Source: Lautropia dentalis | GTDB taxonomy: Bacteria; Pseudomonadota; Gammaproteobacteria; Burkholderiales; Burkholderiaceae_E | Assembly (NCBI RefSeq): GCF_003892345.1 | Contig: NZ_RRUE01000002.1 | Location: forward strand, 691,655-755,654 | Reading direction: 5' to 3' | DNA length: 64,000 nucleotides | Shown here: piece by piece, positions 18,269 to 25,776 of the stretch | How positions within the stretch are numbered: position 1 is the stretch's first letter | Layout: each line of letters begins with the position of its first letter | Position numbers and translations under genes: made by a program | The notes under the pieces: model-generated | What the model was told of the DNA's origin: nothing | The model's input: only the letters and a program-made list of their open reading frames with translations | Databases searched by the model: none

Positions 18269-20545
18269 ATGAACAGAAGAATGAGGGTCAATGTGCTGGC
18301 AGCCGCCATTGGCATGGTGCTGGCGCCTGCGGGGGCACAGCAGCCGGCGCAGGATCACCCACCTGTCATGCCGGACTGGGCGGCTCCCGCCACCCGCCTG
18401 CCTTCGGTGAACGTGCGTGGCCTGCGTCTGTTCGATACCAGCCAGGAGGCATCGGCCCCCGGTGCCGATGCCCCGGAAGCCAGCCGCATGAGCCGGCGAC
18501 GCGCGTCCTCACCCGACACCAGCAGCCTGCTGAAGGATATTCCCGGCGTGGAGGTGTACGGGGCCGGTGGCGTGTCAGGCCTGCCCGTCATTCATGGGCT
18601 GGCCGACGAGCGCCTGCGCCTGACGGTGGACGACATGGACCTGCTGGCCGCGTGTGCCAACCACATGAACCCGGCGCTGTCGTACATCGACCCGGCCAAG
18701 GTGGAGAGCGTGCGTGTGTATGCCGGTATTTCGCCGGTGAGTGTGGGCGGTGACAGCATTGGCGGCAGCATTCAGGTGGAATCGGCCCCGCCGAAATTTG
18801 CCGACCCGGGCGAGCCTGCCCTGAAAGGCGGCAACGTCGGTGCCCATTATCGCAGCAATGGCCACGGGGTCGATGCCAGTCTGGGCGCCTACTACGCCAC
18901 CGAATCACTGCATCTGGATTACGAGGGCACCTGGTCCCGCGCGAAGAATTACCGCGCCGGCAGGGTCTTCAAGGCTGCGGAAGCGGGGCGCGAGGGTGGT
19001 CGTGTCATCCCGGCCGATGAAGTGGGATCCAGCGGTTTTCGGGTACAGAACCACAAGCTGGGTGCAGCATGGCGCCATGGTGTGCATCTGCTGGAGGCCG
19101 ACGTGAACTGGCAGGATCTGCCGTTTCAGGGTTTTCCCAACCAGCGCATGGACATGACGGCCAACCACGCATCGGTGGCGGGGCTGCGATACCGGGGTCA
19201 GTTCGGCTGGGGCGATCTGAAGGCACGTGTCTGGCATCAGCGCATCCGTCACAGCATGGACGTGGGCAACGATCGCTACAGCTACGGCACCGGCATGCCG
19301 ATGCGCACCAGTGCCAGCACCGACGGCGCCACTGTGCAGGCCAGTCTGATGAGGAGCGAACACGAAACCATCCGTCTGGGCATGGAGGCGCTTTTTTACC
19401 GGCTGTATGACTGGTGGCCGCCCGTCAGCGCCAGTGGCGCCATGGGGCCGAACGATTTCTGGAACATCGACAACGGCCATCGCGACCGGCTGGGCGTGTT
19501 TGCCGAATGGGAGCGGCACTGGAATGCGCAGCTCACGAGTGTGCTGGGCGTGCGTCATACACGTGTGAGCACCAGTACCGCGCCGGTACAGGGCTACAGC
19601 AGCCTGCCCACCTGGGCCGACGATGCCGCCGCCTTCAATACCGGCCATCACAAAAGGAACGACAGCCACTGGGACGTGACGGCCATGGCCAGTTACGAGC
19701 CGGCGAAGGGCCGCCGCTACGAGGCCGGCGTGGCCCGCAAGACGCGTTCGCCCAGCCTGTACGAACGCTATCCGTGGTCCACCAACACCATGGCGGCCGG
19801 CATGAACAATTTTCTGGGGGATGGCAATGGTTATCTGGGCAATCCGGATCTGAAGCCCGAGGTGGCGCACACGCTGAGCGGCAGCGCCAGCTGGGAAGAT
19901 GCCACCGACCCGCAGCGTTGGGGCATCACGGCCAGTGCGCACGTCACGCGCATTCACGATTATGTGGATGCCGGGCGCTGCCCGGCCAGCCAGTGCCGCA
20001 GCGGCAACACCACGGCCACCAGCGAATTCGTGCTGCTGCGCTACGCCAACCAGGATGCGCGCATTCTGGGGGCGGACGTGTGGGGGCATGTCCGGCTGCT
20101 GGAAAAGGGTGCGTGGGGGCGCTTTACCCTCAACGGCAAGCTGTCCTGGCTGCATGGCAAAAACCTCGATACCGGCAGCGGCCTGTACAACACCATGCCG
20201 GCCAACCTGCGTCTCGGTCTGGAAAACCAGAGGGCCGTGGCCGAAGGGCAGCTGACCACCACGCTGGAATGGGAGGGCGTGCAGGCCAAGAAGCGTCTTT
20301 CCAGCGTGCGCAATGAAATCCGCACGGGTGGTTATGCGCTGCTGAACCTGCGTACCCGTTTCGAGCGGGGAGCGCTGGGCATCGATTTCGGCATCGACAA
20401 TCTGCTGGACCGGGGCTACGCGCTGCCGCTGGGCGGTGCCTATGTGGGGCAGGGCAGTTCGATGATGCTCAACACCGTGCCCTGGGGTGTGGCGGTGCCG
20501 GGGCATGGCCGTTCTGTTTACGTGGGCTTCAACTATAAATTCTGA
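18269..20545 (+). CDS. TonB-dependent receptor, paralogue 2 of the MbnP/MbnH locus
   Basis: 758 residues from the ATG at 18269. This start gives a good signal peptide (VNVLAAAIGMVLAPAGA) and has AGGA about 9 bases upstream; an in-frame ATG at 18236 would overlap mbnH and spoil the signal. Plug domain: SSLLKDIPGVEVYGAGGVSG, RLTVDDMDLLAACANHMNP, VSVGGDSIGGSIQVE. The barrel ends in YVGFNYKF. The plug motif AACANHMNP contains Cys, Asn, His and Met, reminiscent of metal-handling receptors (copper/OprC-like); paralogue 1 has TGVPVRALNP at this place, so the two receptors probably differ in ligand handling. It belongs to the mbnP-mbnH operon. Confidence 0.87.
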   Translation: MNRRMRVNVLAAAIGMVLAPAGAQQPAQDHPPVMPDWAAPATRLPSVNVRGLRLFDTSQEASAPGADAPEASRMSRRRASSPDTSSLLKDIPGVEVYGAGGVSGLPVIHGLADERLRLTVDDMDLLAACANHMNPALSYIDPAKVESVRVYAGISPVSVGGDSIGGSIQVESAPPKFADPGEPALKGGNVGAHYRSNGHGVDASLGAYYATESLHLDYEGTWSRAKNYRAGRVFKAAEAGREGGRVIPADEVGSSGFRVQNHKLGAAWRHGVHLLEADVNWQDLPFQGFPNQRMDMTANHASVAGLRYRGQFGWGDLKARVWHQRIRHSMDVGNDRYSYGTGMPMRTSASTDGATVQASLMRSEHETIRLGMEALFYRLYDWWPPVSASGAMGPNDFWNIDNGHRDRLGVFAEWERHWNAQLTSVLGVRHTRVSTSTAPVQGYSSLPTWADDAAAFNTGHHKRNDSHWDVTAMASYEPAKGRRYEAGVARKTRSPSLYERYPWSTNTMAAGMNNFLGDGNGYLGNPDLKPEVAHTLSGSASWEDATDPQRWGITASAHVTRIHDYVDAGRCPASQCRSGNTTATSEFVLLRYANQDARILGADVWGHVRLLEKGAWGRFTLNGKLSWLHGKNLDTGSGLYNTMPANLRLGLENQRAVAEGQLTTTLEWEGVQAKKRLSSVRNEIRTGGYALLNLRTRFERGALGIDFGIDNLLDRGYALPLGGAYVGQGSSMMLNTVPWGVAVPGHGRSVYVGFNYKF

Positions 20546-20553
20546 GGGTGGCC

Positions 20554-22065
20554 ATGATGATGAAACGGACCGAACGGGCTGATCGGCTGGAACCTGTTTC
20601 ACCGTCCGGAATTTGCGTTGCACGCTGTGCCGGTGCAGCAGCCCTGCTGATGGCACTGGCTGCCTGCGGCGGTGCCGAAGGCCCCAATGGGGAAAAAGGC
20701 CCCGTCATCGGCACCCGCCCGCAGTCGCTGACCTTTGCGACCCTGCCCACGCTGGCGCCGAACGAAACGGGCACCGTCACCGCCACGGCCAGCTCCGGCC
20801 TGAAGGTACGCTACAGCAGCCTGACGCCGGGCGTGTGCACGGTGGAGGCCGAAACCGGCAGGGTCAGTGCGCTGGCATCGGGCACGTGCACGCTCTCGGC
20901 CAGCCAGGCGGGTGACACCACCTGGGCGGCGGTCACGCAGCAGCAGCAACTGGCCGTGTCGCCCGATCTCAGGTTCGACGACATCGGTGATCTGGTGGTG
21001 GGTGACGCCGCCATGCTGACGGTCAGCACACCCCGCGGGCAGAAGGTGCGCTACCGCAGCGAGACACCCACCGTCTGCAGCATGGATGCCAGCAGCGGGC
21101 TGATGACGGCGCTGGCGGCCGGCACCTGTACCGTGGTGGCCGAAGTGGAGGGGGCTGCTTCTGGCCAGACGAAGGGACAGTTCACCATTGCGGCGGCCCC
21201 GGCCGTGACGGCGCCCTCGGCCCCCGAACAGGTCAGCGCCCGGCTGGGTACCGAAACCGGTACCGTGCAGGTGCAGGCCAAACGGATACGCGGGGGCGGC
21301 ACGGCCGTGACCCGCTACAGCGTGACTTCCACGCCGGCCGGCATCAGTGCCGAAGGGACTTCGCTGCCGGTGACCGTCAACTGTCCGGCCGGCAGCTGTG
21401 CCGGATATTCCTTCACGCTGGCGGCAGCCAATGCATCGGGTGCCGGTCCGGCTTCGGCAGCAGCCGAAGTGATCAGCCGCTATGCCGTGGTGGCGAAGTT
21501 CAAGGAGCCGGACTACGCGCACGACATGACCGAATTCCACGGCCATTTCAATTACAACTTTACCCGGATGACCGTTTCCGGTCTGCAGGGGGACCTGAGC
21601 GAAGTGATGGCCGGCAACAACCAGGCCGGCCAGCCGTGGCCGGATGGCATGCCGCTGGTGCCGCTGCGTCACCAGCTGTCTGCCGTGAATGCCCCGTCGG
21701 GTGACGGGCTGCTGGTGACGAGCTTCCGTCACGACCACACCCGTACGCTCTCGAACGATTCACGCGATGGTGGCACTGATGGCTGGGCGCCGGGCAAGGG
21801 GGGCTGGAAATACTGGGGCTATGCGCACGGTAGCCGTACTGCAGAAAATTCCGGCAACGCCTATGTGCGGATTTTTGTGAATACGAAGGATCCGCTCACG
21901 CCGTTGACCCAGGCGCAGATCGACCAGCTGGCCTATGCCGACTGTGCGCCCGAGGGCATGATGGGGGATGACTGCATGACCGGTACTTCGGTGGCGGCAC
22001 ATGGCACGCGTGGCTCGATGCGGGGGTATCCGCTGTCGCAGACCATCGTGCGGGAGGAGGAATGA
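20554..22065 (+). CDS. His-rich lipoprotein with two Ig-like repeats and an FnIII-like domain
   Basis: 503 residues; GAGGG lies 5 bases before the ATG and the receptor stop 8 bases upstream, so this is the last gene of the mbnP operon. Lipobox LAAC (Cys38). Residues about 55-135 and 138-215 are two copies of a bacterial Ig-like (Big-type) repeat, each with the pattern KVRY-S-TP-VC...ALA-GTCT containing a conserved Cys pair. An FnIII-like domain (about 220-310, with a further Cys pair) follows. The C-terminal 190 residues are unlike any family I recognise and contain clustered His (EFHGHF, FRHDHTR, YAHGS), many Trp/Tyr and a Cys pair (about 459 and 467). Possibly a surface-exposed metal- or ligand-capture partner of the receptor; this is inference from context. 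Confidence 0.7.
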   Translation: MMMKRTERADRLEPVSPSGICVARCAGAAALLMALAACGGAEGPNGEKGPVIGTRPQSLTFATLPTLAPNETGTVTATASSGLKVRYSSLTPGVCTVEAETGRVSALASGTCTLSASQAGDTTWAAVTQQQQLAVSPDLRFDDIGDLVVGDAAMLTVSTPRGQKVRYRSETPTVCSMDASSGLMTALAAGTCTVVAEVEGAASGQTKGQFTIAAAPAVTAPSAPEQVSARLGTETGTVQVQAKRIRGGGTAVTRYSVTSTPAGISAEGTSLPVTVNCPAGSCAGYSFTLAAANASGAGPASAAAEVISRYAVVAKFKEPDYAHDMTEFHGHFNYNFTRMTVSGLQGDLSEVMAGNNQAGQPWPDGMPLVPLRHQLSAVNAPSGDGLLVTSFRHDHTRTLSNDSRDGGTDGWAPGKGGWKYWGYAHGSRTAENSGNAYVRIFVNTKDPLTPLTQAQIDQLAYADCAPEGMMGDDCMTGTSVAAHGTRGSMRGYPLSQTIVREEE

Positions 22066-22153
22066 CGGATCCGTGAGCATGATAAGAAACGGATTGTCCG
22101 GCGGACGGCAGTGACCCAGAATCGGCTCCCAATCTTGCTCAGGGAGAAATCAC

Positions 22154-22918
22154 ATGGGACTGCTGAAAGACAAGGTGGCGATCATCACGGGAGCCAGCGA
22201 AGGAATCGGATATGAAAGCGCCAGACTCTTTGCCAGGGAGGGCGCCGCCGTGGTGGTGGTAGCGCGCAGGGCGGATCGTCTGGACGCACTGGTAGCCGAA
22301 ATTGAAAGCGAAGGCGGCAGGGCAGCGGCGCTTGCGGGTGATGCGCGAGACGAGAACTGCGCCCGGGAAGCCGTGGTGCTGGCACAGAAGCAGTTTGGGG
22401 GACTGGATATCGGCTTTTACAATGCCGGCACGATGGGTGCGCTGGGCAGCGTGACGGATATTGCGGTTGACGGTTGGCAGGAAACACTCGACGTGAATCT
22501 GACGGGTGCATTCCTGTCGGCGCGACACCAGATACCTGCGCTGCTGGAACGAAAGGGAGGGGCCCTGATTTTTACATCGACATTCGTCGGACCCAAACTT
22601 GGCCTGCCCGGCATGGCAGCCTACGCATCGGCCAAGGCAGGTCTGGTCGGGCTCATGCATGTGCTGGCTGCGGAGTATGGACCACAGGGGCTGCGGGTGA
22701 ACGCCTTGATGCCGGGCGGAACGGAGACCGCGATGGGCCGTGCCGCAACACCCACGCCGGAGCAGCAGGCATTCGTCGAGAACCTGCATGCGCTCAAGCG
22801 CCGGGCACAGCCGGACGAAATCGCGCGTTCGGCCCTGTATCTGGCTTCGGATCTGTCGAGCTTCGTGACGGGTACGACGCTGTATGTGGATGGCGGCGTG
22901 GGGATCACCCGAACCTGA
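22154..22918 (+). CDS. Short-chain dehydrogenase/reductase
   Basis: 254 residues; GGGAG is 7 bases upstream of the ATG. Classical SDR: cofactor motif TGASEGIG (12-19) after strand VAIITG, structural NAG motif (FYNAGTMG), active-site Ser in FTSTFVG and catalytic YASAK, with the C-terminal YVDGG turn. The Arg residues after the second strand (ARRADR) suggest NADP(H) preference. The substrate is unknown. The next gene, an Ada-like protein, starts 7 bases after the stop, so the two are probably co-transcribed; a shared role is not evident. Confidence 0.88.
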   Translation: MGLLKDKVAIITGASEGIGYESARLFAREGAAVVVVARRADRLDALVAEIESEGGRAAALAGDARDENCAREAVVLAQKQFGGLDIGFYNAGTMGALGSVTDIAVDGWQETLDVNLTGAFLSARHQIPALLERKGGALIFTSTFVGPKLGLPGMAAYASAKAGLVGLMHVLAAEYGPQGLRVNALMPGGTETAMGRAATPTPEQQAFVENLHALKRRAQPDEIARSALYLASDLSSFVTGTTLYVDGGVGITRT

Positions 22919-22925
22919 TCGAGCC

Positions 22926-23972
22926 ATGAAAACAGGGACGAGAATGCGAAATTCGGCCAAGGCCGCCAGGGCCGCCAAGGCCACCGAGTCTGGCGAGGCA
23001 ACAGCTCCTCCGGGCGTAATACCTCCGACACAGGTGTCGCCGGACGCAGCTCTTCCGGAGCAGGTGGTGCAGGACGGCGCGGTCGTTTCTGCCGGATCGC
23101 AATCGGTAGACCAGCGTCACGCCGCCGTGGTGACGCAGGCCTGCCGGCTGATCGAATCCCAGGGGGAGATGCCGGATCTGGACACACTGGCGCGCAGCGC
23201 GGGCATGAGCCCGTCGCATTTTCATCGGGTGTTCAAGGCGCAGACGGGGCTGACACCCAAAGCCTTTGCGTCCGCACATCGCGCACGTCGGCTGCGGGCG
23301 GCGCTGAACGAGCCTGGCGTATCGGTGACCGAGGCAATATACGACGCAGGATTCAACGCCAGCAGCCGGTTCTATGAACACGCGGACCGGCTGCTGGGCA
23401 TGCGGGCGCGGAACTACCGGAACGGTGGTTCAGGTGAAGTGATCCGGTTTGCCGTGGCGCAGTGCTCCCTGGGTGCCATTCTGGTGGCGCAGGGAGAGCG
23501 GGGCATTTGCGCAATCATGATGGATGATGACCCGGAGGTGCTGGTGCGCGACCTGCAGGACCAGTTTCCGAAGGCGCAGCTGCTGGGCGGCGAAGAGGGT
23601 TTTGAGCAGGTCGTGGCACAGGTCGTTGGCATGATCGAAATGCCGGAACGCGGGCTGCAATTGCCACTGGACGTGCGGGGAACCGCGTTTCAGGAGCGGG
23701 TCTGGCAGGCGCTGCGGGAGATTCCACCGGGCAGCACGATGAGCTATGCGGAAGTAGCAGAGCGCATTGGTGCGCCTCGTGCCGTGCGGGCCGTGGCCAA
23801 TGCCTGCGCGTCCAACCGGCTGGCCGTGGCAGTGCCCTGTCATCGCGTGGTACGACAGGATGGCCACCTTTCGGGCTATCGCTGGGGTGTGGCGCGCAAA
23901 CGGGAATTGCTGCGCAGGGAGGGCTGGAGCGAGCCTGCCAGTCAATATGACGAGCCAAATAATTTGAAGTAA
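22926..23972 (+). CDS. Ada-like AraC regulator/O6-alkylguanine-DNA alkyltransferase lacking the N-terminal sensor domain
   Basis: 348 residues from the ATG at 22926. Residues about 62-165 form an AraC-type helix-turn-helix domain (LDTLARSAGMSPSHFHRVFK, then VTEAIYDAGFNASSRFYEHA). Residues about 170-335 form the alkyltransferase domain with the active-site PCHRV (Cys305). Full-length Ada has an N-terminal zinc/Cys domain that accepts methyl groups from phosphotriesters and switches on DNA binding. Here it is replaced by about 60 Ala/Pro/Val-rich residues with no Cys. The protein therefore should repair O6-alkylguanine, but its transcriptional trigger is unclear. It follows the SDR gene closely. 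Confidence 0.85.
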   Translation: MKTGTRMRNSAKAARAAKATESGEATAPPGVIPPTQVSPDAALPEQVVQDGAVVSAGSQSVDQRHAAVVTQACRLIESQGEMPDLDTLARSAGMSPSHFHRVFKAQTGLTPKAFASAHRARRLRAALNEPGVSVTEAIYDAGFNASSRFYEHADRLLGMRARNYRNGGSGEVIRFAVAQCSLGAILVAQGERGICAIMMDDDPEVLVRDLQDQFPKAQLLGGEEGFEQVVAQVVGMIEMPERGLQLPLDVRGTAFQERVWQALREIPPGSTMSYAEVAERIGAPRAVRAVANACASNRLAVAVPCHRVVRQDGHLSGYRWGVARKRELLRREGWSEPASQYDEPNNLK

Positions 23973-23975
23973 AGG

Positions 23976-23990
23976 GAAAACGTCGTTTTC
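23976..23990. promoter_or_regulatory. Perfect inverted repeat downstream of the Ada-like gene
   Basis: GAAAACG-T-CGTTTTC, 7-1-7, begins 4 bases after the stop codon. It has the same CGTCG centre as the inverted repeat at 15166-15180. It may act as a weak terminator (T4 on the right arm) or an operator; the rest of 23991-24165 shows no gene. Confidence 0.35.
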
Positions 23991-24168
23991 ACCATCCATG
24001 CCCAACCCCTTGGGGAGCTGAAACAGGCCCTCATCGAGGTACTGCGCCGTTCCAAACCCCGGCGGGGCGACTGCTGCATTACAGCGGCCACAGCGTGCAG
24101 TTCCGTGTTCAAGGAGCTGCGTATTCTTTACCGCTCCGAGGGGCGCGGAGTCTGCTTCGTGCATGTCC

Positions 24169-24198
24169 TTGAAAACCATTGCGCTGTCTGGTTATAGT
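24169..24198 (+). promoter_or_regulatory. Sigma70-type promoter of the MFS gene
   Basis: TTGAAA (24169-24174) and TATAGT (24193-24198) are separated by 18 bases, placing transcription start near 24205, about 15 bases before the ATG. Confidence 0.5.
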
Positions 24199-24219
24199 GA
24201 TTTTGTTGTGGGGTAATTT

Positions 24220-25368
24220 ATGCCTTTTTTCGTGTACATACTGAGCTTCGGTGCGTTCGTGCTTGGGACTTCGGAATTCATGGTGGCGGGCATGATGCCA
24301 TCGCTCATGGAGGCCTTTTCGATTTCGGAAGAGATGGCTGGCGGTCTGGTGTCGCTTTACGCCCTGGGCATGGTTGTGGGTGGGCCAGTGCTGGCGGGGG
24401 TGTTGACCAGGGAGGGGGTTTCCGGGAAGCGCATTTTGCTGGGCGCGATGGGGATTTATGCCGTTGCGCAATGCGTGGCAGCCTTGGGTGATGATTATGG
24501 CGTCATGGCGGCCTCCCGGTTTGTGGCTGGCATTGTGGCATCGGCCTGTCTTGGTACATCATTGGCGATGAGTATCGAGTCTGTTGGCTCCACCCTCAGT
24601 GGGAAGGCGTCTGCGGTTGTCCTGACGGGGCTTATGCTTTCTCCGGTGCTGGGCGTTCCTCTGGCCATGTTCATTGACCAGTTCTTTGGCTGGCGGGCCA
24701 GTTTCCTTTCTGTGGCAGCGGGGGCACTTTTGTGCGCCGTCCTGATTGCGTTTTTGGGGCCGCGGGATGTTCGTGGTTCCCGGTCTGTGATTGCTCAGGA
24801 TGTTCTCGTGCTCAAGTCTGGCCTGTTGTGGGGGTGTTATTTTCTCGGCTGTCTCCTGATCGGGGCAACGTTTGCGGGGTTCAGTTTTTTCTCTGTCATT
24901 TTGTCGAAAGTCTCCGGTTTTTCCGGTCTCGTCGTTCCCTGGGTTCTGGGTGCCTATGGTGTCGCCAATGTGTTGGGCAATGCCTTTTTTGGCCGTTTTT
25001 CTGATGGATCCCGCCATGGTGGTCTTGTTTGGGGGATTGGAATCATGGCGTTCTCTTTCCTGATATTTGCTTGTTTTGCGGATGCTCCGGTTGTTGCGGT
25101 GGTTTGCGTGCTGTTGATTGGCTGTACCGGTGTTTCCATGAATCCTTCTGTCTTGTCCCTGATAGGCAGGGTCGTTCAGCCAAATGCGCTGGTCAGCACG
25201 CTGTATGTGTCTGTGGTCAATGTTGGTCTGGCCGGCGGGGCCTGGATTTCAGGCTGGGGGGTTGACGAAGGGTATGGCTTGAATTTCCCTTTGTGGGTTG
25301 GGTTTGCGCTGTCTTTGTTTGCGCTGTTTTTTGTGCTGTTTCTTCTGAGGAGGATTGATCGGTCCTGA
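24220..25368 (+). CDS. MFS transporter (DHA1, AraJ/SotB-like)
   Basis: 382 residues with about 12 membrane segments. The opening LSFGAFVLGTSEFMVAGMMP with the following LYALGMVVGGPVLA is characteristic of the AraJ/SotB/PbuE-type drug or metabolite efflux branch (DHA1). The substrate cannot be predicted. The gene is strikingly T-rich at third codon positions (for example repeated TTT, GTT, CTT, TCT) and close to balanced G+C, unlike all neighbours. This indicates recent acquisition. It has its own promoter and stands alone between the Ada-like gene and fadD. Confidence 0.85.
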   Translation: MPFFVYILSFGAFVLGTSEFMVAGMMPSLMEAFSISEEMAGGLVSLYALGMVVGGPVLAGVLTREGVSGKRILLGAMGIYAVAQCVAALGDDYGVMAASRFVAGIVASACLGTSLAMSIESVGSTLSGKASAVVLTGLMLSPVLGVPLAMFIDQFFGWRASFLSVAAGALLCAVLIAFLGPRDVRGSRSVIAQDVLVLKSGLLWGCYFLGCLLIGATFAGFSFFSVILSKVSGFSGLVVPWVLGAYGVANVLGNAFFGRFSDGSRHGGLVWGIGIMAFSFLIFACFADAPVVAVVCVLLIGCTGVSMNPSVLSLIGRVVQPNALVSTLYVSVVNVGLAGGAWISGWGVDEGYGLNFPLWVGFALSLFALFFVLFLLRRIDRS

Positions 25369-25776
25369 GCAGCCCCGAATCCACACGTCAGTCGGTTGTT
25401 GTGCTCCCCGGAGCGCCATGTCGGGTAATCTGGCACAATCAGCGGAAAGCGACCAGTCATCATTTTGATTGCCATGCCATGCCATGCCATGCCGGTGCTC
25501 GTCGCGGTACCTGACCACAAACCGGTGTCCCCACTGCCGGGCGTCATGCTGACCTGCGGGGCCGGCCATATCGCATGGCGGTATTTCGCTGTACTTGTCG
25601 GAAAAGTTAACACGCAATAGTGTCCAGGTGTTTCATAATTCTGATAATCGATTTATCATCGTGTGCATATGCACGGCTGATGTTTCGATTTCAGTTAATG
25701 AAAATTTTGCCGACGCTGCAGGGAGACGTGAACGGGTATGCCCTGCTGTCTGGTCGATGGATGCGGAGGTGTGTCT
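25369..25776. other. Intergenic region before fadD, with pentanucleotide repeat
   Basis: No gene is seen. It contains four perfect GCCAT units (25471-25490) followed by GCC, a simple repeat able to slip. It then has an AT-rich segment (25600-25720) with the inverted repeat described separately. Its composition resembles the MFS gene up to about 25720, so the foreign segment may extend to here. Confidence 0.55.
25642..25658. promoter_or_regulatory. Inverted repeat upstream of fadD
   Basis: TGATAA-TCGAT-TTATCA forms a 6-5-6 inverted repeat in an AT-rich stretch about 120 bases before fadD. It is a plausible operator for a fatty-acid-responsive regulator, but no specific family consensus is matched. 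Confidence 0.35.

Noticed and set aside
23990-24180. Possible degraded transposase between the Ada-like and MFS genes
   Set aside because: Translation gives fragments such as GELKQALIEVLRRSKPRRGD, but I cannot match them to a transposase family and the frame is broken.
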